A model generated the notes under the pieces. That model was given only the letters and a program-made list of their open reading frames with translations. It did not search any database and was not told the origin of the DNA. Shown here in pieces: positions 1 to 11,810 of a DNA stretch of 64,000 bases. A program made the translations under genes and the position numbers. This DNA is from Macrosoma leucophasiata. Taxonomy: Eukaryota; Arthropoda; Insecta; Lepidoptera; Hedylidae. How positions within the stretch are numbered: the first letter of the stretch is position 1; the number at the start of each line of letters is the position of its first letter. The stretch lies in contig JAWQUS010000004.1 in NCBI GenBank assembly GCA_036365455.1, positions 2,177,501 to 2,241,500 on the forward strand, in the 5' to 3' direction.

Positions 1-416
1 GAATTGTGGCAATTTTACATTGCTTATGTTCAAATATATTGAACAGAAAAAGGTACTAAGGTGAAATAGCTGAATATTAGATATCTATAAAATACTAGCC
101 GTTGCCCGCGTGGATGTCTATAAAATTCAGGAAAATATATGTTTTAAAGATATATTTTCCTGAATTTTCTTTGCTATAAACCTCCCTGAGCCCGAAAGCT
201 TTCCAACTAATGCAAAACCGTGGAAATTGGTTTGTATGTTCTGGAGTTATAGCGTCAGGAAGGAAAACCCGACTTATTTTTATATTATAGATTAATATAA
301 GAATTTCTCAGAAATGTATAATTTAAAAATTAAGAATAGCTCAAATGTTTTCTGGTATTCAAAATACTCACTGGGCTAAAAATGGTGTATCCTACCAACA
401 TATTTAGTAGTACTAG

Positions 417-593
417 TCTATAGGTACTAATATTATAAAGAGGAAACATTTCTGTTCTTGTATGTAATGTTTTCACACAAAAACAACTTAACCAATTTCA
501 AAAATTCTTTCACCATTATAAAGCTACATCTTCACTGAGTGACATTGGCTATATTACATCCATTGCACTACCGAAGCTGGGGCGAGCCACTAG
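417..593 (+). mobile_element. Lep1-like non-autonomous Helitron
   Basis: Begins TCTATAGGTACTAATATTAT and ends GGGGCGAGCCACTAG, the TC...CTAG pattern, without inverted repeats or target duplication. Confidence 0.6.
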
Positions 594-596
594 CTG

Positions 597-832
597 AGAA
601 TATGTAATAATACATATAGAATGGACACTTCGATGCCCTGCCCAATTTCCCTGCCTCACCCAACTTCCTCCTCCCTTATGATGCAACGTTTGGTATTCTC
701 TACGTGCTATGCACACAGGTGAACATGTAAATACACGTCACTGATTGAAGTCTGTGTAATAGAGACCAAATTAAGCATTTGTATGGAATTTTGGCGAAGT
801 GTCCACAGTGTGCCACTAGTATAAAATAAAGT
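597..832 (-). repeat. Interspersed repeat, family G
   Basis: GAATATGTAATAATACATAT at one end, TTTGTATGGAATTTTGGCGA at the other; the same blocks are reversed near 43600-43790. Confidence 0.65.
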
Positions 833-1365
833 GGTTCTAGTAGAAGACCAGTGCTGGGTGTTTTAAATCAACATAATGCTGAAATAGGGCCAATTGATAT
901 CAATGTACTAAGTATATTACCGAACTGAGCTATTGTTTATGTTTTTCTTTTATTATTATACTTGACAACAAAGTGATGTGTTTCAAACAATAATAAAAAC
1001 CACACCAAAAATGCGACAAGTCTGCTGCATTTCCGTTTGTATGGGTGAGAAGGCATTAGCATTTTTGCTAGTGGTAGAGCTCCAACGATGGTTCTAGTGG
1101 GCATTTTACTGAATTACTACTTTATACTAATAAAGAAATGTCCAGTTTGTCACTTCAGTTCTGTATTTGTACATTGGTAAAATTCAATTTGCAATGTTCC
1201 ACATGACATGAAACTTCTCCAAATTTTTTAATACATATTTTACAATTTTTTTTTTTTTTATTTTTGTTGTATAAGTGGCACATAGGAATACAATTCACAT
1301 TGATGAAAACTACAGGTTTTAATGTAGATGCATTGCTTTTAATAATATGTTGTATATTACCTACC

Positions 1366-1652
1366 ACTGAACTGGACCATTCCTATAAATCTTTTTCTTT
1401 TTACTCTTTGTTATCAGTTTGTAAAGGGGAAGTGAGACATTCCACTAATATACTTTTTATATTAGTTTATTACATTTATCTTAGTGATATTCTTGACTTT
1501 ACATATATTTTTTATCTTGTTTGACATGTATATCAATTGTTGTTCACTTTAATTTATTTTGTTTGTTTTTAACGTGTCATAACAAACAAAATAAATTGAG
1601 AGGTCACCCTAGATGAATAAATGAGTTTCTGATTCTGATTCTGATTCTGATT
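1366..1652 (+). repeat. LINE 3' end with TGATTC tail
   Basis: TGTAAAGGGGAAGTGAGACA ... TTTATTTTGTTTGTTTTTAA ... AATAAATGAGTTTC followed by TGATTC repeats, a simple-repeat tail typical of CR1/Jockey-like LINEs. Homologous pieces: 57218-57445 (+) and 44214-44696 (-). Confidence 0.7.
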
Positions 1653-1806
1653 CCTACCCCGTTATAGACTAGGCACATACACACAACTGGACCATAATAG
1701 TACTACGCCTACAAGCTCCGTTAATGGAGTACCCACCAGAACATTTTATTTACATTGAATTTCAAGAAATTCTTAAGAAGATATTTTTTTCTATTCATTA
1801 CTACAG

Positions 1807-2003
1807 TGGATCATCCAAAGTAGAAGAAGCCGTAGACTGCTATCTCCGGGCGGCGAATCTTTTCAAGATGGCCAAGAAATGGGCGCAGGCAGGTCAAGCT
1901 TTCTGCAGCGCGGCGCAACTACACCTGAAGGCTGGCGTTCGCCACGACGCTGCCACTAACTTTGTCGACGCGTCAAATTGCTATAAGAAGTGTGATGCTA
2001 ATG
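1807..2003 (+). CDS. alphaSnap: alpha-SNAP exon (second or later)
   Basis: Acceptor TTACTACAG precedes 1807 and donor GTAAGT follows 2003. It starts on the third base of a codon and ends on the first base of a codon. It encodes [11 protein letters not shown] through [12 protein letters not shown]. The reading frame runs back open to an ATG at 1724, but that stretch is intron: it encodes a Lys/Phe/Ile-rich sequence with no SNAP similarity and lies before a good polypyrimidine tract and AG. Confidence 0.93.
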
Positions 2004-4722
2004 GTAAGTATCTTTTATACATTGTCTGAGGGATGTGAGGACTCCACTGCATGATGGAGGAGAATTCTTCCGTCAGTGCAGTCAGTCAACCGCATGTCCT
2101 AGTGCCGGGATAAAACTACTGCCACTGCGATCTTCAAATCGCATGCCAAGCGTGGCGATTATAGCTTATTACTACTTTACCTATTACTTTGCTACTACTA
2201 AACAAAAGTCTCCACTTAAGGGTATGCCGACTTTCGGTTGAAATGATGATTGTCTTGCCTGCAAATAGAACTCTGTCACAGTCCCACTAACCGAGTCTAC
2301 CGTCCGGAGACCCATATGCCAGTTAGTCCAGTGCCCGGTTGCAGTCGGCCACCGGCATAGAGCAACACGGGCCACCGGTTGCCGCGGCGGACCGAAGGGG
2401 AGTAGCCATAGCGTCTATTACCGATGCAATACAGTCTGTAATTTTTTGCGGAGGGAAATGCGTGTGACATACACACACTACAAAAATCGTCTATTAATAC
2501 GAAACTCGTACATTGACTTTAACAAAATACATACACAATTTCACGCATAGACCTCTGGGCGACAGGCATAGGCCCACTTGGGCTTGGACTTTGACAGAGG
2601 GAAAAACGTATGGCTACTCCCCTCCCGTGTACCTCTATGGACGCCGGTAAGGTCGCGGATGTTATAAGAAACTCGTGACACCATCGCTGAATATGGACAG
2701 GATTTGAGTGAGTAAAGCCCGTATTCCGTATTAATAGACAAATCTCAGTCCCGGAACATTGCATTAAGTTCCCGTTAAGGATGGAAAAACGTGTTCTTAA
2801 GATCGTCTCAAGGAGTGAGATCTATCCATTAATACGGGCCTAAGAGTCGCACACTACCCGCCGCGCCGTCTGTTACCTTAAGCGTCCATCCATGATAGAT
2901 AACCCTGTGTAAAATAAATCTTAACTATTAGGGTCTAGGGTAGCAGGCGAGCCCCGGGTCGTGGGTTAAATGCTATTGGGGTTTTTCCATTTAATAGAAA
3001 TTTTCCAGTGTCATCCTCCTTGTATACTAAGCCTAGTTACGTGACAAAACGCCGTAAAGAGCCGTAGATATTTAGTTGGTGTAAACCGACTTAAATGCAG
3101 TTTCAACAGTGCACACTTTTGAAATTGCACTTGAAGAGTCAGTAAACAAAACACATACGTATTGTCATGAACTGTCGGTTAGTGCCTTTGCTAATTTAAT
3201 GAAAAAAGCTACACAATTGCCAAAACTACAAGTATTAAACAAATTACGTCCATAAACAAAAGGAACTTAAAAGATTTAAAGCAAAAAATGTAATCAAGGC
3301 AAGGCAATTGCCTGATTTATACATATTGAAAAGTTTAATTACGTATGAGCGAATGACTAAAGCGAATGAGCGAATGACTAAACAGATATACAATGCGAAT
3401 GTGGATGGTTGCAGAGGCCCAGGAAGACCAAGGCTGACCTACCATGACCAAATAGGTCGAGTTCTGTCTGATGGTGGGGTCAAAAGTCTTAGGAATCGGC
3501 GTGCATGTATGAAGAGAATGATGAAGGTAGACGAGGCACGAGAGGTTTGTCAGAACCGGGATGTCTGGCGCTCTACACTCTCTGCCTACCCCGTTAGGGA
3601 CCTGGCGTGAAGATACATACATACATTAATTACGTACTCCTGATTAAAGTTGTTCGGTGTTTCGAGAGAATTCATCGTTTTCTACTAACCTTATTTCAGA
3701 AAACACATACAGTATTTGAATGTATTGTTAAATGCATCTACATTTATTTGACATTATAATTAATGTAATTGTATTTTTAATCTGGGTTCCATGAATTTTA
3801 AAGTTACTACGCAGTAACGTAAAACGTAGTTAACAAAAGAATAGTTTAGATACAACAAAAAATGAGTTGCACCATTTAAAAATTGTTATCTGACGTCATA
3901 TCTTTAACTGCCTCGGTAGCCTAGTGGTAGCAGGCCACTACTACTACACTGAGGTCCTGGGTTCGATTCCCGGGTAGGGGATTATCAGAGATAATGGTGT
4001 AAAGCCTCTTTATGGCCTTTATTTCTGGTTCTATTGGGATTTTTCCATTTTCTGGAAATTTCCCAGTACCTCGAAGTTTGGTAATGTGCCCGGAGATGTC
4101 AACTGGCTCGCCACCTGTTACATGGGCCAAAACTTAACCGGCGAATCGTGGTGTTTGCATGTATGCTTGAATGCATGCATTTACCTCTGCCTACCCCTTT
4201 GGGGGTTACAGGCGTGCAGTTACGTTTACGTCTATATTTAACTGTTAACTGTTACCACCGTCTAAGAGGCGCTGGTTAATTCTTTTTTTTATGCAATGGA
4301 GGTGGCAAACAAACATGCAGTTCACATTGCTGTTAAGTGATGACTGCAGCCTATAGACGCCCATTACAGGGCTATACATTACCATCTAACCGGAACACGA
4401 TAGTGCTGAACACTACCATTTGGCAGCAGATAGATTAGGTAATGCGGTGGTGCCTACTAGTGATGTATTACGACGAATATTCGCATTCGCATTCGCGAAT
4501 ATTCGCGTATTTCGCATTCGCAAAATTTATGCGAATATGTACATAAGAAAAAATAATTAAGATGTCAATAACAAAAAGGTAAATTACCTAAACGAAGAAA
4601 TACTAGTTTCTTTTAATATTTTGACAATATCATACAGACAGTTATCTGACGTTTAAAGCTATCTGCCAGGTAAAGATTTCTGTTAACTTTTTTCTGTTTC
4701 GCCATCAAACTCCCTGATTATT

Positions 4723-4793
<71 letters not shown>

Positions 4794-7700
4794 CTCGAAG
4801 TTATAGTGTACCAGACGAGATTAGTACGAGAATAGACGAGATTAATACGACTCTCAAACAGCTCAAAAACAACAGGGCACCGGGCAATGACGGAATCACT
4901 GCTGAACTCCTGAAAGCGGGCGGAAGGCCAGTATTAGAAGCTCTTCAGTTGATGTTTAATTCCGTCATATCTGGGGGCAAACCGCCACAGGCGTGGCAAA
5001 AAAGTGTGGTGGCACTGTTCTTCAAAAAAGGTGACAATACCCTTCTTAAAAAGTACAGGCCCATCGCACTTCTAAGTCACGTCTATAACCTGTTTTCGAG
5101 AGTGATTACGAACCGTACATCTCGTAGACCCGACAATTTCCAGCCTCCCGAATAAGCCGGGTTCCGTAAAGGTTTTAGCACCATAGACCACATACACACG
5201 CTGCGGCAGGTGTATGTGGATAGAAGATAGAAGAGAATAGCCGCCAGCCCCTATGTCTAGCGTTTGTGGATTATGAGAAAGCCTTCGATTCGGTCGAGAT
5301 TTGGGCAGTCACTCCAGAGGTGCCAAGTCGACTACCGATACATCGAGGTGCTTAGGAGCTTGTTCGAAAACGCCACTATGTCGGTTCGACTTCAGGATCA
5401 GAACTCGTCCTATCCAACTTCAGCGAGGTGTGAGACAGGGAGATGTAATGCTTTGGAAGATGTCTTCAAGCTTCTGGACTGGAACGGACTCGGCATCAAC
5501 CTGGGTCAAACAGTCCAGTTAGATCGGTCTAACTTCGAGAAAGAGGTCGATCGCCGAATCCAACTGTGTGTGAGTGGCGACCGTGTACCGGAAGACGAAG
5601 CGTAGGCAGGCCCTCTACGAGGTGGACCGACGACCTGGTGAAAGTCGCGGGCCATCGCTGGATGAGGACGGCCCAGGACCGTTCGTTGTGACATTCTTTG
5701 GGGAAGGCCTTTGTTCAGCAGTCGACGTCTTTGGAAAATGTAACATGAGGCGGACTTAATGGTAAGTACAATTCTCTGCCAGTCAATATTCTTCTCTTAC
5801 TTGAAGTTCAAAATAGTAGAAAATTAATGTAAACACTGATTAAAGTTTAAGAGAAGAATATTGACTGGCAGGGAATTGTACTTACCATTAAGTCATTAAG
5901 TTATAAAACGTTTTTTAGATAAAAACAAAATACACACTAGGAATTATAATTATCACACATGTTCTTCTCCTAATGTAGTTAAAGTTCTAACAAAAATCTA
6001 CTTCCTATTAAGACAAAAAAATTATCATCTTTTAATGAAGTGAAAATATTATTATCAAACAAGATAATATTGCACTATTCAACTTATTATACTATACGTA
6101 AAATAAGTCCATAATATTTCACTAGAGACTGATTTACTCATCTTAAAAAATCATTAAACCTACTCTAACCTCAAATTTTTCGTATTTCTGCTAACAATCT
6201 TTCGTAAAGTAAACAACATTCATCGGCCTGATTCGGATCGGCTCGACAATGCTCGGAAAAACAAATGACAATGACAAATGCGTGCAAAATAAAGCCATAG
6301 ACAAATGGCGCCAAATTGGAAAGTGAATATTCACATTCGCGAATATCAACGGCAGATATTCGCATTCGCGAATGTATTAAAATTGATATTCGTTACATCA
6401 CTAGTGCCTACGCCCTCGAGCTCCTTCACTGGAACTCTACCACCAGTAGAAGTTATTATTAGCAGATTTTGACATGGCCTACCCATGGTAGCTAACAATA
6501 TCAAAAAGACGCTGTAAAAGAAAATCAAAATTACAATATTGTTATGTTTGATAATTTTAATTGATAAACTATGATTTCGGCTAGTCAATAAAGAATAATG
6601 AATGAAGAAAATTAAATTTTTACTGGTGGTAGAGCTCCAGTGACGGAGCTCGCGGGCGTAGGCACCACCGCATTACCTAATATACTTGCCGCTAAATGGT
6701 AACACTACTATCGTGTTCCGGTCAGGTGGTAATGTACGGCTCTGTATTTTCCGGCACAGAGGCATAACATCTTAGGCCACAGGAGTGGTAACGCATCTGC
6801 ATTTTGACCTTGGTCTTTGTGTGGGTGTCTATAGACTGCAGTCATCACATAATATCAAATAACACTTATCGATCTGAGCATCAAACCCGAATTCAGGATT
6901 ATAATCACTACAATGTGCTGTTAGGACTCTATTACCACCAACGCCTGAAAGAATTCATGTGTCTCTTAAAAATCACGAAATCTTTTTTTTCTATTTGTGA
7001 CGTGATATTTTCTTTGGTTCAGAGGCCGTATCGTGTTTACTGAAAGCCATCGAGATCTACACTGATATGGGACGGTTCACTGTTGCCGCTAAACAACATC
7101 AAGTAAGTATTTTATTATTGACTGAAGTTTAAACTGCCTCGGTAGTCTAGTGATAACAGGCCACTGCCACTACGCTAAGATCCGGGGTTTGATTGCCGGG
7201 TAGGGGGTTATCAGAGATAAAGTCGTTTATTTTTCCTTTATTTCCACTGGTTTTATTGAGATTTTCCATTTTTTGGAAATTTTCCTCGAAATTTGGTAAT
7301 TAGCCGGAGATTTCAACAGGCTCGCCACATGTTAAATGGGCCAAAACGTAACCGGCGAATCGTGGGTGTTTGCATGTATGCTTGAATGCATGCATTTACC
7401 TCTGCCTACTCCTTCAGGAGTACAGGCGTGAAGTTATGGAGTTACGACCGATGTTTAGATCAGCTGTCGCTGTATTCACCCTATTAGTACGCGTAAACTT
7501 TGCGACAGCATCATTTCGCGACGACCGCATAGACAAGAAAGAGCTAGTTTCATTGTTGGCCTGATAAAAGCGTACAACTGCAACATATTCCTCCGCGCTC
7601 CTCCTGATTCATTTATAGTCAAAACCTATAGACGCTCTGAATAAAATATTTCCACTGAAGATTAATTTCAGCTTGAACATCGATGCTATGTCAACACTGT

Positions 7701-10700
7701 ATACTATACTGTCTAGATACATTCTTATAATTCATTTCCAAACAATAAAATTTGCTTGTTATTTTGGCATTGCCACTCCTGATTTTCGTTCATCCAAATA
7801 TGCTGCAAAGCTAACTTTCATGCATATTTTTTTATTTTTACAGCCAGCAACTTGCGGTCGATTTAATTTGGCTCCCGTTTATAATAATAAAAAAATGCCT
7901 TTAATTTGATATATATATAAATAATACATGTACGTTATGGACGTAAAAAGTTATCGGGGCGGAACGAAAATATGTAGGGGCGGTCAAATGCGCAAAGGCA
8001 GCCGTGATTTCAGTCTTTATACATATTGCCGTGAACTAGACAATATTGTATTAAAAAACATGTAAAAAAATTCATCTCAAAAAAAAAACTTGCGGCCAAA
8101 TTTTGATTGGCAACCTAGTGGATATAATATTCTCTAGATTATAAATATTGCTAAAAATTAGGTTTGCAGTATATCTGGATGAATGAAATTATTCTGCAGT
8201 GGGAACCTATAAGGAAGGTGGCAAGCATGCATCCAAAACTGCAGTATTCATCACGATGTATTTGTATTATATTTCCAACGTCAGACTGGCCATACAGTCG
8301 AGATGACATTTGCCGGCCGGGCCCAGCCTACCCCCACGAGTCTGGCTTGCTAGGCTTGCCGCAAGCATCTAGCTTTGATTGAGATTCGCAGACTACGACT
8401 TAACTTTCAGGAAAGTATGCTTAGAACTGTCAGTTTAGTATGAGTTTTGACAGTTCTAAGTGTATTTTGCTGAAAGTAAAGTCGTAGTGCGGTATGTGGA
8501 TCTCACCCTTAGACCTTAGGTTCCGGGTCCACTATCCAGTCCCGGCCGTGCGAAGATCCACCGAGCCTCCTTTCTATGTTTCATAACATAGAAAAACAAG
8601 GAATCTCGACCCCTTTCCACGCCGAAAAAAAGTTTGTGTACCTGAATCCTGCCGCCGGCGGCCGTTCTGCCGCTTGCCGAATTTAACTTGATGAATTTAT
8701 CATTGCAGAACATAGCAGAATTGTACGAGACTGAGTGCGTGGATCTAGCGCGAGCGATGCAGCATTACGAGCAAGCGGCGGACTACTTCCGCGGCGAGGA
8801 GTCCACGTCTTCGGCCAACAAATGTATGCTGAAGTTGGCGCAGTATGCCGCGCAGCTCGAGCATTACGACAAGGCCATACAGATATATGAACAGGTATGA
8901 TTGCGACGCTATCACACTTGTGCTCTTGTAGGATATTAGCTGGTCCCCCCATCTGCAAACGTCGTTCTGCCATACATTAAATATTAAAGCCATTGCCTCA
9001 TAACTAATGAAAAATAAACATCAAGCGCGACCCATCATCGGTGTGAGCAACGTTTGTAATAAATTTTCAAAGATCAGAAAGTCGATGAAACGAAAAAGCG
9101 ACAGTAAAAAGAGACAAAACACATAAATTCATAAGATTTAATGTGGGCAGAAAAAAAGGTAGGAGGTACAAATCTTCAGAAAACGCATCACAACAACCGT
9201 GGCGTTTTTTATACGTGTACGTATTATCCGTTTGTAGAGTTCTTTCTCTATTTTTTGTCATTCGTCTCATTATCTTGAAGTCAACTGTTCGAGGAACAAC
9301 ACTACGCAACACTAGCAACATTGCGCTCAGGCGCAGGCGACTCGGCGGAAAGGTGGCGGGCCGCAAAGGGGTGGCTCCGCATTCTACTTCTGACTGACAA
9401 ATCATCATCCCTCCCTCAGCACCTGAAGCGTAACAAAGGGTTCGGGGGTCGAGGATTTCCTCATTCCCCGGGCCTATCTGCCCCCGAAGCATCGGGAGCG
9501 TGGTCGTTAACGGGATGCTGGCACGTAGAAAAAACTAGCTGAGGGAGGTCGTATACACTTTCTTTTACGGATGAACGAAACAGTTACCTACGAATAATCT
9601 ACTATCTATGTATTTTTAAGAAAATATACATTGGAACTCGAAATCAAGGCTAAATTATTTGATGAACAGAAGATCCTCAACACCAACATTCAGAAGGTTT
9701 CACTTCTACCAGGGGGCTGACCACCTAGCTCTAATGCTTTCGTTTAGCTTTCGATTATGACATCATCTTATCTTCGTACCGCCTAACTTATTCCTGGAAG
9801 TGCTTTCGTCCGCAGGTATATATATACTTAAGAGCAAAATGTTAATAGGCGTTTCGAAACTGACAAGATAACGTCCTAAACGAAAGCATTAGAGTTAGGC
9901 GGTCGGCCCCCTGGCGTGTCACAACTGTTTTTTTTTTCACTTTGTTTTAAAAATTATGATTCGAAAAGGAAAGAAACATTTATTTGGCACAACAACAAGA
10001 CACATACTTAAATAGACATAAAACGTAGCTAACAAAAAACACAGTTTCTAAAATTATTAGGTACAAAACTACAAACCTACATGTAATATGTGCTTCACGG
10101 CTGCGTCAAAAAGGTGTCCTGTTCAGCAAATGTCAGCAGCATTTTCTATCGTGCACAGATCGCCAAGTCGTCCCTGGACAACAGTCTGCTCAAATACAGC
10201 GCCAAGGAGTACATGTTCCGCGCGGCGCTTTGCCACCTGTGCGTCGACATACTCAACGCTCAGCACGCGCTCGAGAAGTACTGCCAGCTGTACCCAGCCT
10301 TCGCCGACACCAGGGAGTGTAAGCTTGTCAAGGTCAGTACCAATTGTTCATCTTGTTCTAACTGGTGGTAGAGCTCCAGTGACGGAGTTCGCGGGCGTAG
10401 GCACCACCGCATTACCTAATATACTTGCCGCTAAATGGTAGTGTTCAGTATCGTGTTCCGGTCAGGTGGTAATGTACGGCCCTGTAATTTCTGGCACAGA
10501 AGGACAACACCTTAGGTCTCAGGAGCAGCAAAGCATCTGCGTTTTGACCTCTGGTGATTGTGTGGGTGTCTTTAGGCTGCAGTTATCACTTAACATCAAT
10601 GTGAACTGAATGCTTGTTTGCCACTTTTATTACATAAAAAAAAACATTTAAGCCACCATGGACCAGACATCATCATCATGATCCTTTCACCCGAAAGACG

Positions 10701-11650
10701 TTGGTGGACAATAACCTCCCCTAAAGATTGCCTTATTGCTTTGCACAATTACGACCCCATATGGCAATCTAGGAAGTTGACGCGGAGGCAGAGAATATGT
10801 AATAGTATGCCCGGACACCCGGCTAAAATTCTATACAAACGCTTATTCTGATTACCTATTACGGACATTAATCAGTACACGCGCACACAGAAATGTAGCA
10901 CGAGGATTATGACCTAAAACAATAGTGAAATAAGTTGTCGCACTGACTACGTGACGAAATTAACTAAAAATAGACCACACGCTCGCCCGCTCGCAACCTC
11001 ATTGTTGAAATTTATTCAACTGCTTCTTGGGGAAGGGGTGATGGGCGAGGCGGGGAAATCGGGCGGGACGTCGTAATGTCCATTCTATACGAAAAGAATG
11101 GAAATTACGACGTCCCGCCGTCCGGGGTGTGGCGGAGGCTCAAGTTGAAAATTTTTCGCTTCAATGTATACACGTTGTGCTGTATGCATGCGAAACGGTG
11201 GAGGGTGACTCCAGACATTGCGCAGCGGATCCAAGTTTTCATAAACTGATGCCTAAATAAATAATAATAATGGCAACCCATTATACGTCCAACTGCTGGG
11301 CACGAGTCTCTCCCCTTTTTGGGGAGGCCTGGAGCTTACTCCACCACGCTGCTCCAATGCGGATTGGTGGAGGATGATGCCTAAAAATCCTAGGTAATTC
11401 TGGCCTGAAAAGGTGTCCAATGAGGTGTTAGATGGCAAAATATAGTAGTCACGGCACTGGCAATACCATTCTTAATTTCAACATTCTCATTTGTCCCCAG
11501 GAACTAATCGAACATTTGGAAGAGCAGAACGTGGACGCGTTCACCGAGGCGGTGAAGACGTACGACAGCATATCGCGCCTCGACCAATGGTACACCACCA
11601 TGTTGGTGCGAATCAAGAAACAGATCAACGACAACCCCGACCTCCGTTGA
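1807..11650 (+). CDS. alphaSnap: alpha-SNAP, soluble NSF attachment protein (3' five exons; 5' end outside window)
   Basis: Spliced from 1807-2003, 7023-7102, 8709-8894, 10159-10332 and 11501-11650. All joins keep frame and use GT-AG. The product is 261 residues plus one split codon; the family is about 292-295, so roughly 30 N-terminal residues lie before base 1. Seen: the helical-hairpin array typical of SNAPs, with [80 protein letters not shown] and the C-terminal [16 protein letters not shown] ending NPDLR. Known of the family: alpha-SNAP binds the four-helix SNARE bundle and recruits and stimulates the ATPase NSF to recycle SNAREs, acting in the cytosol on membranes. The C-terminal segment is the NSF-contacting part and is intact here. 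Introns are 5.0, 1.6, 1.3 and 1.2 kb and full of transposons. No break or frameshift is seen. Beta- or gamma-SNAP is less likely from the matching motifs. Confidence 0.95.
2356..2639. repeat. MITE with long inverted ends, family D
   Basis: Left end CATAGAGCAACACGGGCCAC and right end ...CCCGTGTACCTCTATG. The interior has GCAATACAGTCTGTAATTTT, TACAAAAATCGTCTATTAAT and GACTTTGACAGAGGGAAAAA. The right end lacks the CCGGCCGCGGCGG block. Gives an empty site for the pogo-like element at 22454. Confidence 0.8.
3395..3635 (+). pseudogene. LINE ORF2 C-terminal fragment with CATA tail
   Basis: Encodes [56 protein letters not shown] and AYPVRDLA then stop and ATACATACATACA. Related pieces at 46093-46275 (-), 47126-47965 (+), 47341-47530 (-) and 51040-51105 (+). 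Confidence 0.7.
3908..4226 (+). mobile_element. tRNA-derived SINE (family B)
   Basis: The tRNA-like head has a pol III A box TAGCCTAGTGG and B box GGTTCGATTCC. A body follows with GGGATTTTTCCATTTTCTGG and ACATGGGCCAAAACTTAACC, ending CAGTTACG. Flanks ATATCTTTAACT and ATATTTAACT look like a degenerate target duplication. About 310 bp; family described here for all copies. Confidence 0.85.
4283..4449 (-). repeat. Family A repeat, 3' part of a copy split by the hAT element
   Basis: Family A defined: about 290 bp. In + sense it starts ACTGGTGGTAGAGCTCC, continues GCGGGCGTAGGCACCACC, ATCGTGTTCCGGTCAGGTGG and CATCACTTAACATCAATGTG, and ends CATTACAT with an A-rich tail. No terminal inverted repeat and no B box were found, so its class is open (SINE-like). 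The other half of this copy is 6412-6448. Confidence 0.85.
4723..4795. repeat. TA dinucleotide microsatellite
   Basis: Nearly pure alternating TA, broken once by an AATAT near the middle. It borders the RTE fragment. Confidence 0.9.
4797..5758 (+). pseudogene. RTE-clade LINE reverse transcriptase fragment
   Basis: Readable pieces in shifting frames: [60 protein letters not shown], then [32 protein letters not shown] and [13 protein letters not shown]. After this the FADD region is deleted and the sequence jumps to the C-terminal [20 protein letters not shown]. Stops and frameshifts make it dead. It sits wholly inside the hAT element. Confidence 0.8.
5757..5892. repeat. Hairpin with arms of about 43 bp
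   Basis: TAATGGTAAGTACAATTCTC at 5757-5776 returns inverted at the right arm ending about 5892, with a 47-base loop. The two arms differ at about one position (ATTCTCT versus ATTCCCT). Confidence 0.8.
6412..6448 (-). repeat. Family A repeat, head of the split copy
   Basis: GCCCTCGAGCTCCTTCACTG to CCACCAGTA, continuous with the piece ending at 4457 once the hAT element is removed. Confidence 0.85.
6621..6862 (+). repeat. Family A repeat
   Basis: Complete head, truncated tail, alpha-SNAP intron. Confidence 0.85.
7023..7102 (+). CDS. alphaSnap: alpha-SNAP exon
   Basis: 80 bases between TTTGGTTCAG and GTAAGTA. Joined to the previous G it encodes [27 protein letters not shown]. It is too short and too internal to appear as an open reading frame, and was recognised by family similarity and splice phase. 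A tRNA-derived SINE begins only 31 bases after its donor. Confidence 0.92.
7134..7438 (+). mobile_element. tRNA-derived SINE, family B
   Basis: A diverged copy in the alpha-SNAP intron. A box TAGTCTAGTGA and B box GGTTTGATTGC are both altered, so it is probably silent. Confidence 0.8.
8380..8511. repeat. Palindromic MITE, family C
   Basis: Nearly its whole 130 bp folds back. TGAGATTCGCAGACTACGAC... is mirrored by GTCGTAGTGCGGTATGTGGA, with the loop around GTTTAGTATGAG. Typical ends elsewhere: GTGAGATTCACAGACCGCAC. Confidence 0.85.
8709..8894 (+). CDS. alphaSnap: alpha-SNAP exon
   Basis: 62 whole codons between CATTGCAG and GTATGA. Encodes [20 protein letters not shown], then [32 protein letters not shown] and DKAIQIYEQ, the best conserved central helices of the family. 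G+C is far above the flanking intron. Confidence 0.96.
9376..9545 (+). repeat. Interspersed repeat (family J)
   Basis: TCTGACTGACAAATCATCATCCC-type start and GGCCTATCTGCCCCCGAAGC. Matches the insert at 47770-47945. No coding recognised. Confidence 0.6.
9709..9914. repeat. MITE, family F
   Basis: CCAGGGGGCTGACCACCTAG with CTAATGCTTTCGTTTAG at the left, mirrored by CTAAACGAAAGCATTAGAG and GGTCGGCCCCCTGG at the right. Confidence 0.85.
10159..10332 (+). CDS. alphaSnap: alpha-SNAP exon
   Basis: 58 whole codons between GTGCACAG and GTCAGT. Encodes [40 protein letters not shown] and [19 protein letters not shown] family A repeat starts 28 bases after the donor. Confidence 0.96.
10361..10646 (+). 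repeat. Family A repeat, full length
   Basis: Head to A tail. A CACCATGG-type context downstream of it is not coding. Confidence 0.9.
10790..11110 (+). repeat. Interspersed repeat, family G
   Basis: GCAGAGAATATGTAATAGTA, CCGGACACCCGGCTAAAATT, GGCGGGGAAATCGGGCGGGA and TGTCCATTCTATACG. Confidence 0.65.
11268..11375 (+). repeat. Interspersed repeat ending in the ATGGCAACCC block
   Basis: AATGGCAACCCATTATACGT, GGGCACGAGTCTCTCCCC and CACGCTGCTCCAATGCGGAT. Other copies: 13500-13635 (-), 24268-24500 (+), 52520-52745 (-). Confidence 0.7.
11501..11650 (+). CDS. alphaSnap: alpha-SNAP terminal exon with stop
   Basis: Acceptor TTGTCCCCAG. Encodes [49 protein letters not shown] and TGA at 11648-11650. 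The C-terminus ends in the usual acidic-Leu-Arg pattern of alpha-SNAP. Confidence 0.96.
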   Translation, partial: ELIEHLEEQNVDAFTEAVKTYDSISRLDQWYTTMLVRIKKQINDNPDLR

Positions 11651-11810
11651 GTTGCTACACACGAGCCGCCGTCTCCGTGAGTCCGATGCGTTACAACCGG
11701 TCTCATAGAGTAAGATTCACAGACTGTACATTATTCAACAAGATTTTGCACATCGACTTTAGGAAGGAGACTTCGGCTTATTTCGGGTCTGTAGAGCGTT
11801 ATCTCTTTCG

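Larger units (their letters stand above)
4458..6403. mobile_element. hAT-type element (1946 bp) carrying an RTE LINE fragment
   Basis: Perfect 8-bp target duplication GTGCCTAC at 4450-4457 and 6404-6411, splitting a family A repeat. Ends: TAGTGATGTATTACGACGAA at the left; the right end read inward is TAGTGATGTAACGAATATCA. Subterminal ATTCGC/GCGAAT repeats lie at both ends. The interior holds a TA microsatellite, an RTE fragment and a hairpin. No hAT transposase is seen. Confidence 0.85.

Noticed and set aside
1724..1806. In-frame ATG upstream of the first alpha-SNAP exon
   Set aside because: The peptide has no SNAP similarity, lies before a proper acceptor, and the missing N-terminus of the family does not resemble it.
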